Shown: one piece after another, positions 8,398 through 15,552 of the stretch | Layout of the letters: each line of letters starts with the position of its first letter | How positions within the stretch are numbered: the stretch's first letter is position 1 | Assembly: GCA_964577205.1 (NCBI GenBank) | Contig: CAZNYG010000026.1 | Span: 1-28,147 of the forward strand | Reading direction: 5' to 3' | From: CAZNYG01 sp964577205 | Lineage (GTDB): Bacteria; Elusimicrobiota; Endomicrobiia; Endomicrobiales; CAIRNS01 | Length of the DNA stretch: 28,147 bases | Program-made: the position numbers and the translations under genes | Notes under the pieces: generated by a model | Told to the model about the DNA's origin: nothing | The model's database searches: none | The model's input: the letters and a program-made list of their open reading frames with translations, nothing else

Positions 8398-8418
8398 GGG
8401 GTCAGGAGAATCAGATCG

Positions 8419-9654
8419 ATGAGTAATCAAATAGAAGTGTTCTCGGACAAATGTATCGGCTGCGGGTTGTGCGTCAGGGCGTGTCCCTTCGGAGCTGTCA
8501 GCCTTGCGGAACGTCCGGAGCATCCTAAAAAGCTGAAACTTGCCGTCATAGACATGCACCGGTGCACGTTCTGCGGCGCCTGCGTAGAAGCCTGCAAAAA
8601 GATCGGCGCGGTCAAGATGGTCAAGGAAGAATCGATCAGCCTTGACAAGGACCTCTCGCATTACAAAGGCGTGTGGGTCTACGCGGAACAGCGCCACGGC
8701 GAGATATCACCGGTCGTCTTCGAGCTGCTGAACCAGGGCGCTATCCTCGCCAAAAAACTCGATGTGCCCCTGACCGCCATCCTTATAGGCAGCAATATCG
8801 AACCCAGGGCTAAGGAACTGATCGAACACGGCGCGGACCGCGTTTTCCTGTATGACGATCCGGTCTTTATCGAGTTCCAGGACGATCCGTACAGCGACAT
8901 CCTCTCCCATCTCATTGAGGCGGAAAAACCCGAGATAGTTCTCATGGGCGCGACTAATATAGGGCGTTCCTTTGCTTCCCGCGTCGCGGCAAAGATCTAT
9001 ACCGGCCTGACGGCGGACTGCACGGGGCTCGACATCGACCCCAAGACCAGGAACTTGATGCAGACGCGGCCCGCGTTCGGCGGCAACATCATGGCCACCA
9101 TCCTTACGCCCCGTTACCGCCCGCAGATGGCAACCGTCCGTCATAAGGTTTTCAAGCCCGCCCCGCGCGATCCGAACCGCAGGGGAGAAGTCATTAAGAA
9201 GACCGCCGATGTTAAGAACATCATCAACCGCACGAAATTCCTGGGATTCATTAAAGACACCAGCGCGAAGGTCAATCTTTCCGACGCCGATATCATCGTT
9301 TCAGGAGGCCGCGGCCTCGGCAAGCCGGATGGATTCAAACTGATAGAAGAACTTGCGGAAGCTGTAGGCGGAGCGGTCGGCGCGTCACGTGCCGCTGTGG
9401 ATTCCGAGTGGATACCCTATTCCCACCAGGTCGGCCAGACAGGACGCACGGTAAGCCCGAAGGTGTATTTCGCTTGCGGCATTTCGGGTCAGATACAGCA
9501 CCAGGTAGGCATGGGCTCGTCAGAGATCATCGTCGCGATCAACAAGGACCCGGACTGCCCCATGATGAAAATGGCGACCTTCGCACTTGAAGGAGACCTC
9601 TACGAGATCATCCCCTGGATCATCAAAGAGATCAAGAGCTGCCGCTGCGCGTAG
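8419..9654 (+). CDS. etfA: electron transfer flavoprotein subunit alpha with N-terminal 2x[4Fe-4S] ferredoxin domain
   Basis: Residues 1-65 form a two-cluster ferredoxin (Cys12, 15, 18, 22 and Cys49, 52, 55, 59). Residues from about 75 to 411 are EtfA, ending with the FAD-binding C-terminal domain: VSGGRGLGKP, HQVGQTGRTVSPKVYFACGISG and QHQVGM. The ferredoxin extension is characteristic of a subset of EtfA proteins such as CarE of the caffeyl-CoA reductase/ETF complex, which reduces ferredoxin by flavin-based bifurcation. AGGAG at 8404-8408 supports the start. Together with the upstream dehydrogenase and EtfB this is probably a ferredoxin-coupled acyl-CoA reductase unit. A terminator follows at 9695. 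Confidence 0.94.
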   Translation: MSNQIEVFSDKCIGCGLCVRACPFGAVSLAERPEHPKKLKLAVIDMHRCTFCGACVEACKKIGAVKMVKEESISLDKDLSHYKGVWVYAEQRHGEISPVVFELLNQGAILAKKLDVPLTAILIGSNIEPRAKELIEHGADRVFLYDDPVFIEFQDDPYSDILSHLIEAEKPEIVLMGATNIGRSFASRVAAKIYTGLTADCTGLDIDPKTRNLMQTRPAFGGNIMATILTPRYRPQMATVRHKVFKPAPRDPNRRGEVIKKTADVKNIINRTKFLGFIKDTSAKVNLSDADIIVSGGRGLGKPDGFKLIEELAEAVGGAVGASRAAVDSEWIPYSHQVGQTGRTVSPKVYFACGISGQIQHQVGMGSSEIIVAINKDPDCPMMKMATFALEGDLYEIIPWIIKEIKSCRCA

Positions 9655-9694
9655 ACCTGAATGATCAGTTTTTCGCGCGCGCGGCGCGCCCGTC

Positions 9695-9727
9695 AAAAAA
9701 TCCTCCTCAATGGGGAGGATTTTTTTG
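9695..9727 (+). terminator. Rho-independent terminator after etfA
   Basis: An A-run, then TCCTCC (9701-9706), a short loop, and GGAGGA (9714-9719), followed by TTTTTTT. This is a classical intrinsic terminator closing the acd-etfBA unit. It precedes the hydrogenase promoter by only a few bases. It is the only textbook terminator I see in the window. Confidence 0.85.
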
Positions 9728-9728
9728 T

Positions 9729-9757
9729 TTGACTTGATGAAATATATTTTGTAATAT
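9729..9757 (+). promoter_or_regulatory. Sigma70-type promoter for the hydrogenase operon
   Basis: TTGACT (9729-9734), a 17-bp spacer and TAATAT (9752-9757) give near-consensus -35 and -10 boxes directly after the terminator. Transcription would start near 9764, leaving a leader of about 40 nt. That leader contains the Rex-type palindrome and no evident Shine-Dalgarno. Confidence 0.7.
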
Positions 9758-9785
9758 CTCTTAAGAATCTAATATTTTTCTTATT

Positions 9786-9803
9786 TTGTGAATATATTCA
9801 CAA
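9786..9803. promoter_or_regulatory. Rex-type operator (perfect 18-bp palindrome)
   Basis: TTGTGAATATATTCACAA is a perfect palindrome and matches the Rex consensus TTGTGAA-N4-TTCACAA at every fixed position. Rex is a repressor released by NADH, and its regulons commonly include fermentation and hydrogenase genes. The site lies just downstream of the promoter and one base before the first start codon of the operon, so bound repressor would block early transcription. The same sequence also fits the CRP half-site pattern TGTGA-N6-TCACA, so the regulator's identity is inferred. Confidence 0.75.
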
Positions 9804-9804
9804 C

Positions 9805-10809
9805 ATGCCAACCTATTATATTACCGATACCAACTGGAATAACTTCATCCAGCTTCTTTCCAAGCTTTACAACACCTTCGGCCTCGTCGCCAACGGCGAT
9901 AATCTCTTCTGGCAGCGGGTCACTCCGGATTATGCCACAACGTTTACCGTCAATAGCTGCCGTGGAGTCACTCCTCTTAAAAGTTTCTTTTTCCCGGCCA
10001 GAGAAGAAGTGACGCGTACCCCCGAACGCCAGCGGAAGAATATCCTCATCGGCGTCAAAGCGTGCGACCTGGGACAGCTCGCCGTCATGGACCGCATGTT
10101 CCTCGAAGGCCCTGTGAAGGATCCCTACTACGAACTGCGCCGCAATAACACGATCATCATCGCTTCAGACTGCGACGCGGTCCTTCCGTCCTGTTTCTGC
10201 ACGATGATGGGAGGGGTTCCCTATCCGGTCAAGGGTTTCGATCTCGGAATGACCAAGGTCCGCGCGGGATACCTTATCGATACCGGAAGCCCCGCGGGTG
10301 AAGAGCTGCTCGGTTCAAGGAAAAGTGTTTTTCAGGATCCTCAGGAAAACTATTTTCACGAACGCGACCTGCAGCGGGAAAAAGTCCTTGCCGCGGTAAA
10401 AGAGAACAACCGCTCTTTTACCTGGACGTCCCCGAAAGATGCCATGCGCAAAGGCTTCGCGTCAAAAAAGTGGGAAGAAGAGATCGCGGCAAGCTGTGTC
10501 GAGTGCGATGCCTGCCGGTTCTCGTGCGGCAGCTGTTACTGTTTTCTCCTCAGCGAAGGGAAGAACCAGTGGGAACGGGTGCGCACCTGGGATTCCTGCC
10601 AGTCGGCCGGATATGCCCGGGTCGCCGGAGGCGCTAATCCCAGAAAAAACCGTGCCGACCGCCTGCGGAACCTTTATACCTGCAAAATGATACACCGCCA
10701 CGATAATTTCGGTGTTTACGGCTGTACCGGATGCGGACGATGCATCGAGGTCTGCCAGGGGAAAATAGACATTCGTAAATCGCTCCAGAAGCTTCACGAC
10801 GAAAAGTAA
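9805..10809 (+). CDS. Sulfhydrogenase-type beta subunit, 4Fe-4S dicluster electron-transfer protein
   Basis: This 334-residue soluble protein resembles the HydB/SHB-beta subunit of NAD(P)-linked cytosolic hydrogenases and AsrA-type proteins, which relay electrons between a diaphorase and the catalytic core. ILIGVKACDLGQLAVMDRMF and the SDCDAVLPSCFC segment mark the N-terminal domain. A C-terminal domain carries an atypical Cys group (Cys231, 234, 237, 241, 244, 246) and a classical [4Fe-4S] motif (Cys307, 310, 313, 317). It opens the hydrogenase operon directly after the Rex-type site and is followed without a gap by the gamma subunit. There is no obvious Shine-Dalgarno; the palindrome occupies its place. 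The next Met is far into the conserved region, so ATG 9805 is kept. Confidence 0.88.
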   Translation: MPTYYITDTNWNNFIQLLSKLYNTFGLVANGDNLFWQRVTPDYATTFTVNSCRGVTPLKSFFFPAREEVTRTPERQRKNILIGVKACDLGQLAVMDRMFLEGPVKDPYYELRRNNTIIIASDCDAVLPSCFCTMMGGVPYPVKGFDLGMTKVRAGYLIDTGSPAGEELLGSRKSVFQDPQENYFHERDLQREKVLAAVKENNRSFTWTSPKDAMRKGFASKKWEEEIAASCVECDACRFSCGSCYCFLLSEGKNQWERVRTWDSCQSAGYARVAGGANPRKNRADRLRNLYTCKMIHRHDNFGVYGCTGCGRCIEVCQGKIDIRKSLQKLHDEK

Positions 10810-11637
10810 ATGGAACATACATTTCACAGCCCTTATCTGGCCATGCCGGCGCGCCTTGAAAAGGTCATAGAAGAGACCTCGCTTATCAAGACGTTCGTGA
10901 TCCGCCCTGAAGGCAAGTTCTCTTTCGCCACGGGACAATTCATCGAACTGTCCGTGCCGGGCGTGGGGGAAGCCCCGTTCACGCCGTCGTCGTCACCGTC
11001 AAAAACAGAGACGATCGAGGTCACGGTCATGAAAGCGGGCGCGTTCACCGCCCATCTCCATTCGCTGAAAAAAGGCGCGCTTCTCGGCATCCGCGGGCCA
11101 TACGGTAAAGGCTATCCTCTAAAGGATTTTTATGGGAAGGAAGTGCTCATCCTGGGCGGCGGTGTCGGGCTTGCTCCGCTCCGTTCATTCCTTTTCGCCC
11201 TGCTGGAAGAACAGCACCGGTTCAAACGCCTTTGCCTCAGCTACGGTACGAAAACACCGGACGACATAGTTTACAAATACATGTTCCCGAAATGGCAGAA
11301 GATCAAAGGGCTGGAAGTGTTGCGCAGCGTTGACACCTGCCCGTGCGGCGGCTGGGACGAGACCGTCGGCCTTGTGACCTGCCTGCTGGACAAGGTTGCC
11401 ATGGACAGGACTAACGCCGTTGCCGTCTTGTGCGGCCCGCCGATCATGATGAAATTCAGCACGCTGAAGCTGCTCGAGAAAGGTTTTGAGCCCCGGGACA
11501 TCTACCTTTCGATGGAAGCGAACATGTCCTGCGGCCTCGGGAAGTGCGGCCACTGCCAGCTCGGGCCGTACTTCATCTGCAAAGACGGCCCCGTCTTCAC
11601 GTGGGAACAGATAAAGGATCTACCGAACCCCTTTTAA
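10810..11637 (+). CDS. Sulfhydrogenase-type gamma subunit, FAD/NAD(P)-binding diaphorase
   Basis: This 275-residue ferredoxin-NADP reductase-fold protein begins on the base after the beta-subunit stop. The FAD region has GQFIELSVPGVGEAPFTPSS, and the NAD(P)-binding loop is LILGGGVGLAPLRSF. Near the C-terminus, Cys241, 246, 249 and 257 (CX4CX2CX7C) bind the [2Fe-2S] cluster expected for HydG-type gamma subunits. In archaeal sulfhydrogenases it exchanges electrons between NAD(P)H and the beta subunit. Here the alpha/delta catalytic subunits of that soluble enzyme are absent. The module sits instead in front of a membrane hydrogenase, suggesting it serves that complex. Cofactor preference cannot be read with confidence. 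Confidence 0.9.
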   Translation: MEHTFHSPYLAMPARLEKVIEETSLIKTFVIRPEGKFSFATGQFIELSVPGVGEAPFTPSSSPSKTETIEVTVMKAGAFTAHLHSLKKGALLGIRGPYGKGYPLKDFYGKEVLILGGGVGLAPLRSFLFALLEEQHRFKRLCLSYGTKTPDDIVYKYMFPKWQKIKGLEVLRSVDTCPCGGWDETVGLVTCLLDKVAMDRTNAVAVLCGPPIMMKFSTLKLLEKGFEPRDIYLSMEANMSCGLGKCGHCQLGPYFICKDGPVFTWEQIKDLPNPF

Positions 11638-11642
11638 AAGAC

Positions 11643-11785
11643 GACAATGTAAAATGTAAAATGAAAAGTGAAAAACGGAAGTCAAAGACAGTAATGTAAC
11701 TGGGAACGGCTATTGAGCATTGTTTTTTTCTGCATTGTGTTTTTCCGTTCCATTTTTCGTTTTACACTTTTAATTTTTCATTGTC
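11643..11785. repeat. Heptad-word inverted repeat D (TGTAAAA type)
   Basis: Left arm 11643-11680 starts GACAATG and carries TGTAAAA twice, then TGAAAAG and TGAAAAA. Right arm 11743-11785 is its degenerate inverse, ending CATTGTC, with the words still in 7-nt register. Just inside the left arm is AACGGAAGTCAAAGAC (11674-11689), close to the core in element C. The centre contains ATTGAGCATT (11712-11721), identical to a 10-mer in element E. Confidence 0.8.
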
Positions 11786-11798
11786 TTTCTGGAGAGTT

Positions 11799-12305
11799 AT
11801 GGCAGGTTATCAGCTTCCGCTGCTGCGGATGAAGAAACTTCTGATCGATCTTGAAAAGTGCTACAAGTGCCGCAATTGCGTCGCGGGGTGCAGTTACCAC
11901 TATCATCCCGGCAACCGCGGCTTTGTGCGCTGCCTCGCTCTCGCAGCGCAGGAACACGTATGCCGCCGGTGCGAAGAGTCGCCCTGCGTCGCGGCCTGCC
12001 CGCGAAAAGCGCTTGAGAAGAACGAAAAAGGCATCCTTGAACGCGCATCCATGCGATGCACATCCTGCAAGACCTGCACGGTGGCATGCCCGTTCGGTGT
12101 CATCTATCCCGAGATCGTCTCCTACACCAGCGACATGTGCGACCTTTGCCTCGACCGCTCCGGTGACAACAAGCCGCCGGAATGCGTGGCGAGCTGCCCG
12201 GAAAAAGCGCTCGAGTGGAAAGAGGTCGCCGAGGACCCGTCAAAAGATATTTACGCCGTCCGCGGAGGGAAATTTTTCGTGCATACGGTGAAGTGGAAGA
12301 AGTAG
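11799..12305 (+). CDS. Four-cluster [4Fe-4S] ferredoxin subunit (CooF/HycB type)
   Basis: This 168-residue polyferredoxin has four Cys groups: 21/24/27/31, 55/58/63/67, 87/90/93/97 and 114/117/129/133, the pattern of HycB, CooF and DmsB-type electron-wire subunits. It would pass electrons among the diaphorase module, soluble ferredoxin and the membrane hydrogenase. I chose the ATG at 11799 (GGAGAG just upstream); an internal ATG at 11829 is possible, and the frame extends to a TTG at 11781. The gene sits between repeat elements D and E, separated from both neighbours although evidently part of the same operon. Confidence 0.88.
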   Translation: MAGYQLPLLRMKKLLIDLEKCYKCRNCVAGCSYHYHPGNRGFVRCLALAAQEHVCRRCEESPCVAACPRKALEKNEKGILERASMRCTSCKTCTVACPFGVIYPEIVSYTSDMCDLCLDRSGDNKPPECVASCPEKALEWKEVAEDPSKDIYAVRGGKFFVHTVKWKK

Positions 12306-12464
12306 GAAGATTTCAAATTGCAAATTGGAACGACTGGAATACATAAATATGTATTATATAATTTCATAACATTGGCAGTTAATTGAGCATTCATACATGC
12401 TTTACTTTTCGGCCGTTTGCTCATCTCACAATGTAAAATTTGAAATAAAAAATTTGAAATGTTC
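12306..12464. repeat. Heptad-word inverted repeat E (ATTTCAA type)
   Basis: The left arm carries ATTTCAA (12310), ATTGCAA (12317) and ATTGGAA (12324) in 7-nt steps. The right arm, about 12429-12464, is the degenerate inverse and contains the start codon of the next gene at 12459-12461. On the reverse strand, AACGGCCGAAAAGTAAAGC (about 12399-12417) resembles the core of element C. The centre contains ATTGAGCATT (12382-12391), shared with D. Confidence 0.78.
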
Positions 12465-13376
12465 ACTTCAATCCTGATGTATCTCTTTTTTCCCGGCCTG
12501 CTGTTCCTCGCGATGAGCGGGATGGCGGTCTCGTGGATCGACAGGAAAATGACGGCCCGGCTGCAGTGGCGGGTTGGGCCGCCTCCGCTCCAGCCGCTTT
12601 ACGACATACGGAAACTGTTCGCCAAGGAAACGATCCTTCCCGCGGGAGGGAACATCCCTGTTTTCATAGCGGCGCCGTTCATCGCGCTGGCGATCATTCC
12701 GGTGATCGCCGTCATGACCGGAAAGGCGCTGGCGCTGCCGTACCCGGCTTCCGGATTTACCGGCGATCTTGTCCTGGTCATGTATCTTTTTACCATCCCG
12801 CCCCTGGCTTCCATACTGGGCGGCTCATCGTCGCGCAATCCTTTCGCGTCGCTCGGCGCGGCAAGGGAAATGAAAGCCCTGATGGGGTACGAGCTGCCGT
12901 TCGTGCTCAGCATCCTTGCCGCGGCGGTCAAAGCGCACGGTTTTTCACTCTCGCAGATCACAGCCGCCCAGCAGACGGGGAGCTCCTTCCTGTTTTCTCC
13001 GTCAGGGATACTAGCTTTTATTACCGCGATGATCTGCCTCCAGGCAAAACTGGGCCTCGTGCCCTTCGATATGCCGGAAGCGGAAACCGAGATAGCGGCG
13101 GGAACCTTTATTGAGTATTCAGGCCCTCTGCTGGCGATCTGGCGGCTGGACCGGATGATGCTGCTTGTGACGGGGCCGCTTTTCATCATCGCCGTATTCT
13201 GGGCGGGCGGGCCTCTCTGGTCGCTGCCTTTCAAGTATCTGTTGATCATGGCCGCGCTTATCGTGGCCCGCAACACGAACCCGCGCATCCGCATCGATCA
13301 GTCATTGAAGTTCTTCTGGGTTGTCGTAACGTCTTTGGCGTCCGCCGCGCTGCTGATGGCGGCTCTCGGGAAGTAG
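12459..13376 (+). CDS. NuoH-like membrane anchor subunit of group 4 [NiFe] hydrogenase (MbhM/HyfC/EchB type)
   Basis: This 305-residue integral membrane protein has about eight predicted hydrophobic helices. It joins the peripheral hydrogenase arm to the ion-translocating module. The signature loop after the first helix, DRKMTARLQWRVGPPPLQPL, and the later MPEAETEIAAG loop are the conserved NuoH family quinone/arm-contact regions. The start codon lies inside the right arm of repeat E (TTTGAAATG), and no Shine-Dalgarno is visible. The alternative is a later Met, which would cut into the first helix. Genes for the small and large subunits follow. Confidence 0.93.
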   Translation: MFTSILMYLFFPGLLFLAMSGMAVSWIDRKMTARLQWRVGPPPLQPLYDIRKLFAKETILPAGGNIPVFIAAPFIALAIIPVIAVMTGKALALPYPASGFTGDLVLVMYLFTIPPLASILGGSSSRNPFASLGAAREMKALMGYELPFVLSILAAAVKAHGFSLSQITAAQQTGSSFLFSPSGILAFITAMICLQAKLGLVPFDMPEAETEIAAGTFIEYSGPLLAIWRLDRMMLLVTGPLFIIAVFWAGGPLWSLPFKYLLIMAALIVARNTNPRIRIDQSLKFFWVVVTSLASAALLMAALGK

Positions 13377-13402
13377 TTATCTTTTGCGGTCTGGAAATTT
13401 AA

Positions 13403-13903
13403 ATGAAACACAGGACCAGTCCATTCACCCGGTCGCTTTTCGTATTTCATGCCGCGTGCAGCCCCTGCAACAACTGCGACATAGAGATACTGGCCTGCCT
13501 GACCCCGCGCTACGATATCGAACGTTTCGGTATCCAGCTGGTCGGCTCGCCGCGCCACGCGGACATACTGATGGTGACCGGCGCCGTCAACAAAAAAGTC
13601 GTCCATCGTATCAAGCGCCTTTATGAACAGACTGCTAAGCCCTGTTACGTCATCGCGATCGGCTCCTGCGCGTGTTCGGAAACGATGTTCCGCGATTCAT
13701 ACAACACCTGCGGGCCGCTGGACAGGGTGATACCGGTGGACGTTTATGTGCCGGGATGTCCGCCCAAACCGGAGGCCATGATAGCCGGCGTAGTGAAACT
13801 TATCGGGAAGATCAGCGACGAAGCCGCTCCGCCCCCCGCCGCGAACGCTCCGAAGAAGACGGAAAAGGAAGAACATGAACACGAAGAAACGGATATGGTA
13901 TAA
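13403..13903 (+). CDS. Group 4 [NiFe] hydrogenase small subunit (NuoB-like, MbhJ type)
   Basis: This 166-residue protein holds the proximal [4Fe-4S] cluster next to the NiFe site. The ligands are Cys22 and Cys25 (PCNNCDIEIL), Cys89 (GSCACSE) and Cys119 (VPGCPPKP), spaced as in NuoB and MbhJ. The C-terminus carries an acidic, low-complexity tail (EKEEHEHEE) that is probably disordered. It is followed by the NuoC-like gene after 7 bp. Presence of all proximal-cluster ligands supports a functional hydrogenase. Confidence 0.95.
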   Translation: MKHRTSPFTRSLFVFHAACSPCNNCDIEILACLTPRYDIERFGIQLVGSPRHADILMVTGAVNKKVVHRIKRLYEQTAKPCYVIAIGSCACSETMFRDSYNTCGPLDRVIPVDVYVPGCPPKPEAMIAGVVKLIGKISDEAAPPPAANAPKKTEKEEHEHEETDMV

Positions 13904-13910
13904 TTGACCC

Positions 13911-14357
13911 ATGGATATCAGGGAACTGCTGCAACAGACATTGAAGGACGCGTCCACGCGCTGGGACGAAAGGAAGCCGGGGCGGATATTCATCGATCTG
14001 GCGGCGGAAGACATCCCGCGCGTCGTCCCGCCTCTGGCGCACTCCGGCGGCATCCGTCTTATCACGATCACCGGCACCGACACGTCTGAAGGGATCGAGC
14101 TGCTGTACCATATCGCGGACGACAACAGCGGCACGGTGGTCACGCTGCGGGTCATCCTCACTGACCGCGCCCATCCGTCCATCGAATCGGTCACGCCGTT
14201 CCTGAAAAGCACGCAATGGATAGAACGGGAGATAACCGAGCTGCTTGGCGTCGAGTTCCGGAACCACCCGTGCCCGGCCCATCTGCTGCTGAAAGACGAC
14301 TGGCCGGAAGGGAATTACCCGCTACGGCAGGGAACAAAAAATGAAAGACCCGAATAA
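13911..14357 (+). CDS. NuoC-like hydrogenase subunit (MbhK type)
   Basis: This 148-residue protein belongs to the 30-kDa subunit family of complex I and group 4 hydrogenases and supports assembly of the large subunit. ITGTDTSEGIELLYHI, HPSIESVTPFLKSTQWIEREITELLGVEF and the terminal DDWPEGNYPLR are the expected family landmarks. It overlaps the large-subunit gene by 17 bp, indicating coupled translation. Confidence 0.93.
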   Translation: MDIRELLQQTLKDASTRWDERKPGRIFIDLAAEDIPRVVPPLAHSGGIRLITITGTDTSEGIELLYHIADDNSGTVVTLRVILTDRAHPSIESVTPFLKSTQWIEREITELLGVEFRNHPCPAHLLLKDDWPEGNYPLRQGTKNERPE

Positions 14358-15534
14358 GACATACATACCCATCGGCCCATATCACCCGCTCCAGGAAGAG
14401 CCGGAATTCTTCCGTCTCGAAGTGGAAGGGGAAAAGGTCACCGGCATAACCATCGAGCTGGGATACAACCACCGGGGCATCGAAAAGCTTTCCGAGTCGA
14501 AGCATTTCGACCAGGGCTTGTTCCTTGTCGAACGCATCTGCGGCATCTGTTCCACCTCCCACCCGTTCGCTTACGTCAACGCCGTTGAAGACCTCGCCGG
14601 GATCGACATCCCCGAACGCGCTAAATATATCCGCACCATAGTGGGGGAACTGGAACGCGTCCACTCTCATCTGCTCTGGCTGGGTTTGGCCGGGCATTTC
14701 ATCGGCTACAACACCGTCTGGATGTGGTCGTGGAAATACCGCGAGCCCGTGCTCGACATTTTCGAGAAGATCTCCGGCAACCGCCAGCATTACGCGATGA
14801 TGAAGATCGGCGGCGTTCGGCGTGACATCGCCATTGACGATATCCCCTGGATTGAGAAAACCCTTGACGAACTGATCCCCGCGGTCGACATGTTCCGGGG
14901 CGCAGTGATGGACGACCCGGTCATCCACGCCCGGCTGAAAGGCGTGGGCGTCCTGACGGCTCAGGACGTGAAGGATTACGGGGCCGTCGGCCCGCTTGCC
15001 CGGGCTTCCGGCGTCGCCATCGACGTGCGCAGGGACGCGCCGTACGCGGCCTACGGCATGATCGACTGGAAGATACAGACGCGGGAAGAGGGCGACATCT
15101 TCGCTAAGGCCGCGATACGTATCCTGGAGATGTATCAATCGATCTCGATGATCAAACAATGCCTCGAAAGATTGAAGACGTCGAAAGGCCCCTTCGACCT
15201 GAATGTCAGGGAGATCCCCGCAGGCGAAGGCATCGGCCGGCACGAAGCGCCCCGCGGCGAATGCTTCCATTACGTCAAAAGCGACAAAACGAACCGCCCG
15301 GCCCGCCACAAGGTGCGCGCGCCGTCATACATGAACGTCGCGACCAACGAAAGATCCGTGCCCGGCCATCACATTTCCGACGCGCTGATCATACTGGCCG
15401 CGGTCGATCCGTGCTATTGCTGCTCGGAACGCCTTACCGTTGTCGACCGTTCCACGGGCAAACGCCGTTTTTCCGGAGACGATCTCCTGCGGCTCTCGCA
15501 GGAAAGAACCGCTCAGTTAAAGAAACAAATATAA
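14341..15534 (+). CDS. Group 4 [NiFe] hydrogenase large (catalytic) subunit (NuoD-like, MbhL/EchE type)
   Basis: The catalytic subunit (397 residues) keeps both NiFe ligand pairs: Cys67 and Cys70 in RICGICSTSH, and Cys358 and Cys361 in DPCYCCSER. It is therefore a real hydrogenase rather than a complex I-type NuoD that has lost them. An extra Cys360 lies between the second pair. About 36 residues follow the last Cys with no typical His-containing processing site, resembling the unprocessed Ech/Coo/Mbh-type subunits. No endopeptidase gene is seen nearby. The neighbouring Mrp genes make an Mbh-like, ferredoxin-oxidising, ion-pumping enzyme the best functional guess. Confidence 0.95.
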   Translation: MKDPNKTYIPIGPYHPLQEEPEFFRLEVEGEKVTGITIELGYNHRGIEKLSESKHFDQGLFLVERICGICSTSHPFAYVNAVEDLAGIDIPERAKYIRTIVGELERVHSHLLWLGLAGHFIGYNTVWMWSWKYREPVLDIFEKISGNRQHYAMMKIGGVRRDIAIDDIPWIEKTLDELIPAVDMFRGAVMDDPVIHARLKGVGVLTAQDVKDYGAVGPLARASGVAIDVRRDAPYAAYGMIDWKIQTREEGDIFAKAAIRILEMYQSISMIKQCLERLKTSKGPFDLNVREIPAGEGIGRHEAPRGECFHYVKSDKTNRPARHKVRAPSYMNVATNERSVPGHHISDALIILAAVDPCYCCSERLTVVDRSTGKRRFSGDDLLRLSQERTAQLKKQI

Positions 15535-15552
15535 CCGACAGGACCATCAGGA

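Noticed and set aside
9786..9803. CRP/FNR site rather than a Rex site
   Set aside because: TGTGA-N6-TCACA fits CRP, but the full 18-bp palindrome equals the Rex consensus including the outer TT/AA and inner A/T. A hydrogenase with an NAD(P)-linked module suits Rex better. It was not fully excluded, so confidence is reduced.
14191..15309. A 372-codon open frame on the minus strand opposite the hydrogenase large subunit
   Set aside because: It is a mirror of the NuoD-like gene caused by GC-rich codon structure. Its translation has no family motif, while the plus strand has all NiFe ligands. The long minus-strand frames at 7394-8389 (opposite etfB) and 5355-6122 (opposite rnc) fail for the same reason.
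14341..15534. The large subunit as a complex I NuoD without hydrogenase activity
   Set aside because: Both CxxC pairs for Ni-Fe binding are intact (RICGIC and DPCYCC), and hyp maturation genes follow.
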